The notes under the pieces are model-generated. The model did no database searches and had not been told where the DNA came from. It saw nothing but the letters and a program-made list of their open reading frames with translations. 52,151 bases of DNA. Source: Collinsella sp. (GTDB lineage: Bacteria; Actinomycetota; Coriobacteriia; Coriobacteriales; Coriobacteriaceae). The DNA lies in NCBI GenBank assembly GCA_018376905.1, contig JAHAAK010000014.1, positions 1-52,151 of the forward strand. The letters run 5' to 3'. Each line of letters begins with the position of its first letter. Position 1 is the first letter of the stretch. This document shows positions 1 through 7,373 of the stretch, one piece after another. The translations under genes were made by a program, and so were the position numbers.

Positions 1-27
1 CCTATGGCACTTCAACATCATTGTCGC

Positions 28-70
28 AGCCCCGACCCGCGGTCACGAGCGGGGGCTCCTATCTTTTTAG
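28..70 (+). terminator. Probable intrinsic terminator of an upstream gene
   Basis: AGCCCC (28-33) pairs with GGGGCT (52-57), with further GC pairing inside, and a T-run follows at 63-68. The shape fits a rho-independent terminator for a plus-strand gene that ends before the window. Between it and position 145 I see no gene. Confidence 0.55.
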
Positions 71-144
71 TGCCCTCGGATTGGGTCATAGTGTCTGTCG
101 GTGCCATAGCATCGACATTGCCATGATCCAGACCTGCTAAAAGA

Positions 145-200
145 TAGTCGTTGGGGACGTTCTTGTTTGACTGGTCATTTAAGAACGTCCCCAACGACTA
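145..200. repeat. Long perfect hairpin, 20-bp arms
   Basis: Positions 145-164 and 181-200 are perfect reverse complements (20 bp) around a 16-nt loop. There is no T-tract on either side, so this is not a simple terminator. It lies downstream of pdxT, side by side with a second hairpin at 209-272. It looks like an interspersed palindromic repeat unit; its function is unknown. Confidence 0.8.
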
Positions 201-208
201 CGTAGCAT

Positions 209-272
209 GAGAGTGGATAATCTCCCGGTATGAGCCCATATTCATGCTCAAGGTGGGAGATTATCCACTCTC
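209..272. repeat. Second long hairpin with 18-bp arms
   Basis: Positions 209-226 (GAGAGTGGATAATCTCCC) and 255-272 are perfect reverse complements. An inner 5-bp stem (231-235 with 246-250) extends the fold. It has no T-tract and sits 23 bp beyond the pdxT stop. Its arm sequence differs from the 145-200 hairpin, so the two are distinct repeat types placed in tandem. Confidence 0.8.
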
Positions 273-295
273 GTTTCGTTTGTTGATTTCGATGC

Positions 296-883
296 CTACA
301 TTTGTAGGAACAGTTCGTGGAGGCGGGTGTCTTCGTCGAGTTCGGGGTGGAAGGTTACGCCGAGCTGGTTGTCTTGGCGGGCGGCGACGATGCGGCCATC
401 GACTTCGGCCAGGGCCTCGGCATCGCCGTGCACCTCAACGATGCGGGGCGCGCGGATAAACGTCAGCGGCACTTCACCGTCGATGCCGGCTACCTGCCCC
501 TTGGCTCGAAAGCTGCCGAGCTGCCTGCCGTAGGCATTGCGCTCGACAAGTACATCCATGGTTGCCAGGCGCGGCGTCCCCTTATCGTCGTGGGCGGCAA
601 GGTCGCGCGCCAGCAGAATCAAGCCGGCGCAGGTGCCCAGGACGGGCATGCCTTCAGCGATACAGGCACGAAGCTCCTCGAGCATGCCCAACTCATCAAG
701 CAGCTTCCCTTGAACGGTAGACTCGCCGCCGGGAAGTACCAGACGGTCAAAGTCCTGCTTCAAATCAGTCGCCTGCCTCAGCTCAATACAATGTGCGCCC
801 AGCTCGGATAGCCTTGCCTCGTGCTCGGCAAAAGCACCTTGGACCGCCAGCACGGCGACTGTCTGGTCTGCGTAATCGCTCAT
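296..883 (-). CDS. pdxT: Pyridoxal 5'-phosphate synthase glutaminase subunit PdxT
   Basis: The 195-residue protein is the class I glutamine amidotransferase half of PLP synthase. It hydrolyses glutamine and channels ammonia to PdxS in the cytosol. Visible motifs are PGGEST (51-56), the nucleophile elbow GTCAG with Cys85, and His179/Glu181 in the HPE motif, which completes the catalytic triad. Length is normal for the family. The start has an AAAGGA Shine-Dalgarno and lies 20 nt after the pdxS stop, so the two form an operon. The stop codon falls inside a short palindrome (295-308). Confidence 0.97.
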   Translation of the reverse strand: MSDYADQTVAVLAVQGAFAEHEARLSELGAHCIELRQATDLKQDFDRLVLPGGESTVQGKLLDELGMLEELRACIAEGMPVLGTCAGLILLARDLAAHDDKGTPRLATMDVLVERNAYGRQLGSFRAKGQVAGIDGEVPLTFIRAPRIVEVHGDAEALAEVDGRIVAARQDNQLGVTFHPELDEDTRLHELFLQM

Positions 884-903
884 GTGCGATCCTTTCTGCT
901 GGA

Positions 904-1794
904 CTAGCGCCCGCGCTCCTCCATGATGATCTCGATCTCGTCGGCGTTGATGCCGACCATGGCCTCGCCCAGGTCCTCAGAAAGCTCGGCGATGAGCTTG
1001 GCATCGGTGAAGTTTGCCACGGCCTTGACGATGGCGGCTGCGCGCTTGGCGGGGTCGCCGCTCTTAAAGATGCCCGAGCCGACAAAGACGCCTTCGGCGC
1101 CCAGCTGCATCATCAGCGCGGCGTCGGCGGGGGTCGCTACGCCGCCGGCGGCAAAGTTCACGACGGGAAGCTTTCCCGTGGCATGGACCTCGCGCACCAG
1201 CTCGACCGGAACCTGCAGTTGCTTGGCTGCCTCAAAGAGCTCGTCGTCGCGCAGGGCAACAACGTCGCGGATCTGCTTTTGGATTTTGCGCATGTGACGC
1301 ACGGCCTGGACGACGTCGCCCGTACCCGGCTCACCCTTGGTGCGAATCATAGTGGCGCCCTCGGCAACACGGCGCAGCGCCTCGCCCAGATCGCGGGCGC
1401 CGCAGACAAATGGCACGTCAAACTGGGTCTTGTCGATGTGATAGACGTCATCGGCAGGGGAGAGAACCTCGGACTCGTCGATGTAATCGATCTCGATGGC
1501 CTGCAGGACCTGCGCCTCGACAATGTGACCGATGCGGCACTTGGCCATGACGGGGATGGAGACGGCCTCTTGGATGCCCTTGATCATCTTGGGGTCGCTC
1601 ATGCGCGAGACGCCGCCTGCGGCGCGGATGTCGGCCGGGATGCGCTCGAGTGCCATGACGGCGCAGGCGCCTGCCTCCTCGGCGATACGTGCCTGCTCGG
1701 GCGTGGTGACGTCCATGATGACGCCGCCCTTGAGCATCTGCGCGAGTTCGCGATTGAGTTTGACGCGATCGGCCTTGCTGGTCTGTTCTGCCAT
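904..1794 (-). CDS. pdxS: Pyridoxal 5'-phosphate synthase synthase subunit PdxS
   Basis: PdxS condenses ribose 5-phosphate, glyceraldehyde 3-phosphate and PdxT-derived ammonia into PLP (DXP-independent route). The 296-residue (beta/alpha)8 protein carries Lys85 in MAKCRIGH, which forms the Schiff base with the sugar, and Lys153 in RTKGEPGTG, the second lysine that swings the intermediate. I chose ATG 1794 because AAGGGAG sits 6 nt upstream and the protein then begins MAEQ; an in-frame start 42 nt further upstream lacks a good ribosome site. It is the first gene of the pdxST operon and is divergent from a MocR-type regulator. Confidence 0.97.
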   Translation of the reverse strand: MAEQTSKADRVKLNRELAQMLKGGVIMDVTTPEQARIAEEAGACAVMALERIPADIRAAGGVSRMSDPKMIKGIQEAVSIPVMAKCRIGHIVEAQVLQAIEIDYIDESEVLSPADDVYHIDKTQFDVPFVCGARDLGEALRRVAEGATMIRTKGEPGTGDVVQAVRHMRKIQKQIRDVVALRDDELFEAAKQLQVPVELVREVHATGKLPVVNFAAGGVATPADAALMMQLGAEGVFVGSGIFKSGDPAKRAAAIVKAVANFTDAKLIAELSEDLGEAMVGINADEIEIIMEERGR

Positions 1795-1884
1795 GGTTGC
1801 TCCCTTGGTTGGCATGTGCATTGCTTGACGGAACATCCTATCGGGGAGCTGGGTATGGCAAAATACTCAGTTTTCGAGATAATA

Positions 1885-1928
1885 ATAAGGTCAGCCTAAT
1901 ACCAGATTGAACAGCTCGATAAGGTCAG
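1885..1928. promoter_or_regulatory. Candidate PdxR operator: two 10-bp direct repeats
   Basis: ATAAGGTCAG occurs exactly twice, at 1885-1894 and 1919-1928. Their starts are 34 bp apart, about three helical turns, in the region between pdxS and the regulator gene. MocR/PdxR proteins in other bacteria bind direct repeats near pdxST promoters, so these are candidate operators. The second copy overlaps the regulator's own Shine-Dalgarno, which would suit autoregulation. This role is inferred. Confidence 0.5.
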
Positions 1929-1939
1929 GTGGCAAACTC

Positions 1940-3379
1940 ATGCTTGACTACAATTTGGAAAAACGCGGCGAAGCATCGCTTTATGAGTATGTTTACCAGC
2001 AAATTCGAGATGATATTGTTGCTGGACGTATTGCGGCGGGGGAGCATCTTCCGTCTAAGCGCGCATTTGCCAGTCATCTGGGAATCAGTGTCATTACCAT
2101 CGAGAATGCATATAGCCAGTTACTTGCCGAGGGCTATATTTGCTCAATGCCGCGTCGTGGCTACTACGCTTGCAAGCTTCCGGATGCACCGGTTTTGCCT
2201 TTGGCTTCGCAGGGCATCGACCGAGATACCGTCTCTGTGGGCCTCAGCGCGCATGATGTCAACGGACAGGTCGAGCTGTTCGATGCACTTTCTCCTTCCG
2301 CTTTGGAGGCGGCGCGGCTTTGGCAAAGCGCACTACGGGCGACGCTGGCATCCGAAGATGAGCGCGAAATTTTTTCGCCCGCACCGGCGCAGGGCACCGC
2401 TCGGCTGCGACGCGCAATTGCTCACCACCTGCGTGGGACAAGGGGCATGAATGTCGATCCCAATAACATTGTTATCGGCGCTGGCGCCCAGCTGCTCGAT
2501 ACCATGTTGGTTCAGTTGCTTGGCGCTGACAAGGTGTATGCCGTTGAGGACCCGGGCTATTTACGTCTGACGCGCATCTATCAGGCTATGGGCTGCAAAG
2601 TTCGACATATCCCGTTGGATGATGAGGGCGTGGACTTGAGCGCTCTGCAGAAAACCGGGACCGATGTACTTCATCTGATGCCGTCCCATCAGTATCCGAC
2701 CGGCCTTGTGACGAGCATTGCGCGGCGCTATGCGCTTCTGAGCTGGGCCGCCGAGCGACCAGGTCGGTATCTCATCGAAGATGACTTTGATTGTGAGTTT
2801 CGCCTTGCCGGGAAGCCGATTCCCGCGCTCGCGTCGATCGATGCCGCCCAGTCGGTTATCTACACCAACACGTTTTCGAAGAGCCTTTCATCGGCGTTGC
2901 GTTTGGCGTACATGGTGTTGCCCGATGAGTTAATGGAGCGGTTTAGGCGCAACCTTGGTTTCTACGCCTCGTCGGTGAGCTCTGTTGATCAGGTCGCTTT
3001 GGCGCGTTTGCTGGAATCGGGTGATTACGAGCGACATGTGAACCGCGTGCGCGTTCGTGCTCGCGAGGCGCGTGATGGCCTGATGGCGCTTGTGCGGAAG
3101 GTATTTCCGGCAGGAGAGGTCTCGATCGAGCATGCAGACGCGGGCCTTTACTGTATCGTGGTTGCGGAGCGTGGAGCGGGCGGAAGCTCTTTTGTGCGGG
3201 CCCTCACGCGCTCGAGTATCCCTTTTGTCGATATCAGTGACTGTTATTGGTGTGCCGATGGCGCATCTGTCCCTGAAAACTCAAGTCAAATTCTTGTTCA
3301 GTATGACGATTTGAGTCCAAAAGCGCTAAATACCTTGGAATCGCAGCTAATGGGAGCACTCTGCAACCTAAGTGAGTAG
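1940..3379 (+). CDS. pdxR: MocR/GntR-family regulator with aminotransferase domain, PdxR-like
   Basis: The 479-residue protein has a GntR winged helix (about 12-75) and a fold-type I aminotransferase domain (about 115-470). The PLP-binding lysine is Lys314 in NTFSKSL, and the DDFD motif is at 281-284. MocR proteins of this kind sense PLP and activate pdxST; the divergent pdxST operon supports that role. ATG 1940 is preceded by AGGTGG at 7 nt, better than a TTG at 1907. The last three residues, Leu-Ser-Glu, and the stop are encoded at the start of a 119-bp repeat (3370-3488). The native C-terminus may therefore have been replaced when the repeat arrived. Confidence 0.9.
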   Translation: MLDYNLEKRGEASLYEYVYQQIRDDIVAGRIAAGEHLPSKRAFASHLGISVITIENAYSQLLAEGYICSMPRRGYYACKLPDAPVLPLASQGIDRDTVSVGLSAHDVNGQVELFDALSPSALEAARLWQSALRATLASEDEREIFSPAPAQGTARLRRAIAHHLRGTRGMNVDPNNIVIGAGAQLLDTMLVQLLGADKVYAVEDPGYLRLTRIYQAMGCKVRHIPLDDEGVDLSALQKTGTDVLHLMPSHQYPTGLVTSIARRYALLSWAAERPGRYLIEDDFDCEFRLAGKPIPALASIDAAQSVIYTNTFSKSLSSALRLAYMVLPDELMERFRRNLGFYASSVSSVDQVALARLLESGDYERHVNRVRVRAREARDGLMALVRKVFPAGEVSIEHADAGLYCIVVAERGAGGSSFVRALTRSSIPFVDISDCYWCADGASVPENSSQILVQYDDLSPKALNTLESQLMGALCNLSE

Positions 3380-3488
3380 GCTTTTGGAACTTTGGCGACC
3401 AGGCAGTTTTGTAACAAGCTATCTACCTGCGGTTTTGAAAAGCAGGATGACCGGGCTGCTCGGGATGTTCAAAAAAGTCTACTCACTT
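3370..3488. repeat. 119-bp palindromic interspersed repeat, copy A
   Basis: The element has 16-bp terminal inverted repeats close to AAGTGAGTAGACTTTT, and the centre reads TACCTGCGG. Two other copies of exactly the same length lie at 6305-6423 and 16328-16446. It encodes no protein, so it resembles a MITE or a structured RNA repeat. Its left end supplies the stop of the upstream MocR gene. An IS256 element is inserted close to its right end. Confidence 0.9.
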
Positions 3489-3525
3489 GTCGCGCAAAGC
3501 GGTAGCGCACAGAGATGTGGTGTAA

Positions 3526-3547
3526 GAGGCGGGGCATGCCCCGCCTC
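3526..3547. promoter_or_regulatory. 22-bp perfect palindrome ahead of the transposase gene
   Basis: The sequence is self-complementary without a loop, centred on GCATGC, and lies between the left IS end and the transposase start. In many IS elements hairpins at this place block expression from outside transcripts. That role is inferred here. Confidence 0.45.
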
Positions 3548-3611
3548 CGCCCTTTCAAGAAAGGACGGGGACACCGCCTAGAATTCGTCGTTGGAGTAAT
3601 GAAGGTGACGA

Positions 3612-4946
3612 ATGGAAGGAAAGGCGATGCCCCAAGAAGAGAGTGTACTGCGCCTCGGCCGCGACGAGGCCCTCGAGGCGGCGAGGCTTTGGCAGGAGTG
3701 CGGCGACGCGCGCGAGTTCGCGTGCAGGATGCTGGGCAGCGTGATGAACGCGCTGATGGACTCCGAGGCCCAGCAGATGTGCGGCGCGAGCCGCAACGAG
3801 CGCAGCGACGGCAGGGAGAACAGCCGCAACGGCTACCGCCCCAGGTCGCTCAAGACCGCCGTGGGCGACGTGGAGCTCGAGATACCCAAGCTCAGGCACG
3901 GCACCTACTACCCCGAGGGCATGCTCGCGCGATGGTCGCGCGTCGACACATCGGTGGCCGCCATCGTGCAGGAGATGTACGTGTGCGGCGTGTCCACCCG
4001 CAAGGTCGAGCGCGTGGCGTCCAAGCTGGGCATATCCTCGCTGTCGAGCTCGGAGGTCTCGAGCCTCTGCTCCGACCTCGACGCCGAGGTGGCGGAGTTC
4101 CGCCGCCGCGACCTTTCGGGCACGCCGTGCTGCTACCTGTGGCTCGACGCCACCTACATGAGCTGCAGGGTCGGCTCGTCGGTCGTCTCGCAGGGCGTCG
4201 TGACCGCGATCGGGCTGGGCGCCGACGGGCGCAAGCACTTCCTGGGCTGCGACGTGGTCGACACCGAGAGCGAGGACTCCTGGGCGGCATTCCTCGGCGG
4301 GCTGCGCGAGCGCGGGCTGGCCGGCGTTCGCCTCGTGGTCTCCGACAGCCACGCCGGGCTCGTGGCCGCCGTCTCGCGCCTGTTCCAGGGCTGCGCCTGG
4401 CAGCGCTGCGTGACGCACCTGCAGCGCAACCTCCAGAGCGCCTGCTCGGGCAGGCCCGAGGACTCCAAGGCGGCCGTCAGGGACCTCGTGCACGCCGCGG
4501 TCTACCAGGACGACCCCGACCTCGCGCGCTGCGTGTGGGCCGAGGCGGCGCCCTGGGTGGCGTCGGTGTCCGCCAGGGCCGGCGAGGTCTTCGAGCGGGC
4601 CGAGGACTCCGCGCTGGCGTTCACGGCCTTCCCCAGGGCGCACTGGGCCAAGCTCCGCACCAACAACGTCCAGGAGCGCGCCAACCGCGAGATCAAGCGC
4701 CGCTACAGGGTCGTGCAGTCCTTCCCCTCGAGGGAGTCGATGCTGCGCCTGACGTGCGCGAGCCTCATGGAGACCGAGGGGCAGTGGTCCCAGCAGCGCG
4801 TGTTCTCCGAGGCCTCGGCCGCCGAGGGCTTCGCCGAGCCCGCGGACAGGCCGGCCCCGACAGAGGGGAGGCGCCGCGCGCTCGGGCGGCGCGCCAGGGA
4901 GATAGTGGACGAGATAGTCGAGAGGCGCGGTCTCAAGAAGGAGTAA
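3612..4946 (+). CDS. IS256-family (mutator-type) transposase
   Basis: The 444-residue DDE transposase has Asp179 in WLDATY, Asp245 in VSDSHAGL, a CxxH motif (Cys266/His269) and the C-terminal NNVQERANREIKRR block holding the catalytic glutamate (355 or 360). Length is normal for the family and no frameshift is seen. A second start at 3627, with GGAAGG upstream, is about as likely and would remove five residues. Codon use is far more GC-rich than the neighbours, with many AGG and GCC codons, so the element probably came from a higher-GC host. Confidence 0.95.
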   Translation: MEGKAMPQEESVLRLGRDEALEAARLWQECGDAREFACRMLGSVMNALMDSEAQQMCGASRNERSDGRENSRNGYRPRSLKTAVGDVELEIPKLRHGTYYPEGMLARWSRVDTSVAAIVQEMYVCGVSTRKVERVASKLGISSLSSSEVSSLCSDLDAEVAEFRRRDLSGTPCCYLWLDATYMSCRVGSSVVSQGVVTAIGLGADGRKHFLGCDVVDTESEDSWAAFLGGLRERGLAGVRLVVSDSHAGLVAAVSRLFQGCAWQRCVTHLQRNLQSACSGRPEDSKAAVRDLVHAAVYQDDPDLARCVWAEAAPWVASVSARAGEVFERAEDSALAFTAFPRAHWAKLRTNNVQERANREIKRRYRVVQSFPSRESMLRLTCASLMETEGQWSQQRVFSEASAAEGFAEPADRPAPTEGRRRALGRRAREIVDEIVERRGLKKE

Positions 4947-5028
4947 CATCGGGACTTGCAGCGACGGACCTCAGGACGCTCTTACACCACGTCTGCGCGC
5001 GCCACCCGCAAAGCTTCTGCATGAGAAA

Positions 5029-5129
5029 AAAAATGGGGTTTTCAACAGAACTTCGTCCAGCTCTCGGCAAGCTTTTGGCCAGTTGGGGAGGGCTGTTGAA
5101 AACTTGGCAGTCCGTTCGGCACCATTTTT
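5029..5129. repeat. Nested palindromic element downstream of the IS
   Basis: Two nested inverted pairs are visible: AAAAATGG (5029-5036) with CCATTTTT (5122-5129), and GTTTTCAACAG (5038-5048) with CTGTTGAAAAC (5093-5103). The roughly 100-bp unit encodes no protein. It differs from the 119-bp family and probably represents another repeat type upstream of the nuclease-like gene. Only one copy is in the window. Confidence 0.5.
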
Positions 5130-5186
5130 GGCGCGTTCGCGCCAATGCGTGACTGACTGGGTTGAAATTCGTGTTTTCCTGTGCCT

Positions 5187-6314
5187 ATGAAAGATCTACT
5201 TTGTGACATATCGGCTTTTAGGTACTGGCGTTTGCCCCCTCAGGTCCGCGCTCTGTGTCCGCCGCTTCCACGACCGGAAGAAGACCGGCAGCGATATGAT
5301 CTCGCCCGCAACCCGACGGCTGCGGTCGCGCTCGGTTTTCCGTTGTATACATTGGTTCGGACGAGAAACAAACGGACTTGTCCTGCCAGCATTAGGCAGC
5401 GGCTGTTTCTTGGTGAGCTCCCCAGGGAATCCGTGCTGGAAACGGAGCATGGGTTTTTGGTTACATCTCCTCTACTGACGACATTCATCATGTCGCGGCA
5501 TCTGACGGATCTTCAGCTTCTTTTGGTATTGGCGGAGATGTGTGGCTTGTTTGCGGTGTGTGCCCTGCCGGCGGCACTTGAGGCGGAGCTTTCGCGTGCA
5601 ATTGATTCGGGCGCGATTTCGACAACGTTCGGTTGGGTGCGCTGCCCGTCCGAGGACGGCATCGCCTCAAATTTATGGCGTCGAGACGCTTTGGTTTTGG
5701 GCGGAGACCTTGACCGTTTTTGTTCAGATGTTTGCGGGATGCGTTGCGGCAATAGATTTATGGCGGTATCGCAACTCGTTCCATTGGGTGCCGCGTCGCC
5801 TTTTGAGGTCGAGGCGTATTTGTTGCTTGGACTGCCGCGAGCCCTGGGAGGCGAAGGTTTTTGCGGCATAGAGCTTAATGTTGAAGTGATGCTAAACACA
5901 AGTGCTCGAGCGATTGTGGAAAAGTCCCGTGTATATATCGACCTACTTCTTTCTTCGCCGGACGGCAGGCGACAGGTGGCCATTGAATGTCAGGGAAAGG
6001 CCTCGCACGGACGCGCAGGGGATGGCTTGCGTGACGCTGGCCGCATGACGGCCCTTCAGGCCATGGGCTACGATGTACTTCTCCTGACACACAGACAGAT
6101 ATCCGATGAGGATAGATTCCGCGCGATCGTTAAGGCCATATGCAGGATGCTCGATGCTGAATATCGTGATAAAAGCTCAGACGAGCAAAGGGCTGAGACA
6201 TTACTCCGGTCTGAACTATTCGTTGACTGGACAAAATTGGGAGTAATCGACGGGAAGATGCCCGTTAGACACAAAACGGCTCAATCGTGGACGGCTGCGG
6301 TTCTAAGTGAGTAG
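5187..6314 (+). CDS. Hypothetical protein with C-terminal DUF559/Vsr-like nuclease-fold region
   Basis: I do not recognise a named family. The 375-residue protein has an N-terminal half rich in conserved-looking helices (HGFLVTSPLLTTF, about 88-100), somewhat like AbiEi-type proteins. Its C-terminal part looks like a PD-(D/E)XK core: Asp252 in YIDLLL, Glu267 and Gln269 in AIECQGK, then a D-x2-R-x3-L helix and a GYDVLLLT strand. The lysine of ExK is replaced by Gln, as in some Vsr-like enzymes. ATG 5187 or GTG 5181 could be the start; neither has a clear Shine-Dalgarno. The last codons (Leu-Ser-Glu-stop) lie in a 119-bp repeat, exactly as in the MocR gene upstream. Defence or mobile-element function is only a guess. 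Confidence 0.7.
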   Translation: MKDLLCDISAFRYWRLPPQVRALCPPLPRPEEDRQRYDLARNPTAAVALGFPLYTLVRTRNKRTCPASIRQRLFLGELPRESVLETEHGFLVTSPLLTTFIMSRHLTDLQLLLVLAEMCGLFAVCALPAALEAELSRAIDSGAISTTFGWVRCPSEDGIASNLWRRDALVLGGDLDRFCSDVCGMRCGNRFMAVSQLVPLGAASPFEVEAYLLLGLPRALGGEGFCGIELNVEVMLNTSARAIVEKSRVYIDLLLSSPDGRRQVAIECQGKASHGRAGDGLRDAGRMTALQAMGYDVLLLTHRQISDEDRFRAIVKAICRMLDAEYRDKSSDEQRAETLLRSELFVDWTKLGVIDGKMPVRHKTAQSWTAAVLSE

Positions 6315-6423
6315 ACTTTTGGCACTTTGGCGACCAGGCCGTTTTGCAACAAGTCATTTACCTGCGGCTTTATAAAGCAATATGGGTGGTGTGCTCGGCA
6401 AGTTCCAAAAAGTCTACTCACTT
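6305..6423. repeat. 119-bp palindromic interspersed repeat, copy B
   Basis: It is the same length and orientation as copy A (3370-3488), with the conserved centre TTACCTGCGG. The ends extend to CTAAGTGAG and CTCACTTAG, so the inverted repeat can be read two bases longer each side than in copy A. Its left end supplies the stop codon of the nuclease-like gene. Confidence 0.9.
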
Positions 6424-6490
6424 AGTTTTTGACGAGAAGCCTATGCCGAAGGCGGTCCTATTTCAGGGCGTTAACAAGTTCGTGAGGCAC

Positions 6491-6522
6491 GAAAAAGGCC
6501 CGAACCAATACGGTCCGGGCCT
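6491..6522 (-). terminator. Intrinsic terminator of the rubrerythrin gene
   Basis: Read on the minus strand, AGGCCCG (6516-6522) pairs with CGGGCCT (6496-6502), followed by TTTTTC. It starts 34 bp after the rubrerythrin stop. Confidence 0.8.
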
Positions 6523-6556
6523 CATCGAGCTTGAGGTTATGTCTCAGGCGTTTGGC

Positions 6557-7117
6557 TTAGCCAAAGTAGCGCTTGAGCAGGCCGGCGAAAGCCTTGCCGT
6601 GGCGGGCCTCGTCGCGAGCCATCTCGTGCACGGTGTCGTGGATGGCATCAAGGCCAGCGGCCTTGGCACGCTTGGCAAGATCGGTCTTGCCGGCGGTGGC
6701 ACCGTTCTCGGCCTCAACGCGCATCTCGAGGTTCTTCTTGGTGGAGTCGGTCACGACCTCGCCCAGGAGCTCAGCGAACTTGGCAGCGTGCTCGGCCTCC
6801 TCGTGGGCAGCCTTTTCCCAGTACAGGCCGATCTCGGGATAGCCCTCGCGATGAGCGACGCGCGCCATGGCCAGGTACATACCGACCTCGGAGCACTCGC
6901 CCTCAAAGTTGGCGCGCAGGTCGGCAACGATGTCCTCGGAGACGCCCTCCATCTTGGCGACGCCCACGACGTGCTCGGCAGCCCACTCGAGCTGACCCTC
7001 CTCCTGCTTCAGGAAGCGAGAACCGGGAACGCCGCACTGGGGGCACTTGAAGTCCTCGGGCAGCTGGTCGCCGTCGAACTCTTCCACATAACCGCAAACG
7101 GGGCAAACAAACTTCAT
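6557..7117 (-). CDS. Reverse rubrerythrin (rubredoxin domain at the N-terminus)
   Basis: The 186-residue protein starts with a rubredoxin-type Fe(SCys)4 site (Cys5, Cys8, Cys25, Cys28). A ferritin-like di-iron domain follows with ligand motifs ECSEVGMYL, HEEAEH and DEARH. This order, rubredoxin first, marks the reverse rubrerythrins, which reduce hydrogen peroxide and oxygen in anaerobes with electrons from NAD(P)H via a rubredoxin reductase. ATG 7117 has GAAAGGAT upstream; longer in-frame starts run into the leader. It is monocistronic, with its own promoter and terminator. The leader contains a 7-bp hairpin (7153-7159 with 7177-7183). Confidence 0.93.
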   Translation of the reverse strand: MKFVCPVCGYVEEFDGDQLPEDFKCPQCGVPGSRFLKQEEGQLEWAAEHVVGVAKMEGVSEDIVADLRANFEGECSEVGMYLAMARVAHREGYPEIGLYWEKAAHEEAEHAAKFAELLGEVVTDSTKKNLEMRVEAENGATAGKTDLAKRAKAAGLDAIHDTVHEMARDEARHGKAFAGLLKRYFG

Positions 7118-7201
7118 GATTCGATCCTTTCGATCGATGGCGATTGTGCGCTCGTCCGGTCCCGTAAGGGCCCTCTCCGGACGTGCGTCTTGACGAGTTC
7201 T

Positions 7202-7229
7202 ATTATCCATAAATGCAACCAAATGTGAA
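7202..7229 (-). promoter_or_regulatory. Probable sigma-70 type promoter of the rubrerythrin gene
   Basis: On the minus strand TTCACA (7224-7229) and GATAAT (7202-7207) are separated by 16 bp, and the start codon lies about 85 nt downstream. The area is AT-rich compared with the genes around it. This is judged by eye only. Confidence 0.45.
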
Positions 7230-7339
7230 GCCTATTAGGAATGATTTTTAATAAAACAATTTCGAGATATGAAGATGTTGATTGATTAACGATTGGGAGG
7301 CCGTCTGCGATCTTTGCTGAGTACAATCGGGCGAGCAAA

Positions 7340-7355
7340 TGTTGACCTATCAACA
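7340..7355. promoter_or_regulatory. Operator-like dyad before the alcohol dehydrogenase gene
   Basis: TGTTGA (7340-7345) and TCAACA (7350-7355) form a dyad around a 4-bp centre. It lies between a -10-like TACAAT (7322-7327) and the Shine-Dalgarno AAGGAG. A related dyad, GTTGATTGATTAAC, is at 7275-7288. Together they suggest a regulator-controlled promoter; the regulator is unknown. Confidence 0.4.
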
Positions 7356-7373
7356 AATGAAGGAGTTTCCTTT

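Larger units (their letters stand above)
3501..5006 (+). mobile_element. Complete IS256-family insertion sequence, 1506 bp
   Basis: Both ends are visible. The left end (GGTAGCGCACAGAGATGTGG, 3501-3520) and the inverted right end (GGTGGCGCGCGCAGACGTGG, from 5006 backwards) match at about 23 of 28 positions, and both continue with TGTAAGAG. The 8-bp direct repeat CGCAAAGC flanks it at 3493-3500 and 5007-5014. Eight-bp duplications are usual in the IS256 family. It carries one intact transposase. The exact duplication and intact gene suggest a fairly recent insertion. Confidence 0.92.

Noticed and set aside
3515..5152. Long plus- and minus-strand frames overlapping the transposase
   Set aside because: Very high GC makes all frames open; only 3612-4946 holds the DDE motifs and fits between the IS ends.
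3370..6423. Composite transposon bounded by the two repeats A and B
   Set aside because: The bounding repeats are non-coding 119-bp elements of which a third copy occurs alone at 16 kb, and the IS has its own target duplication inside.
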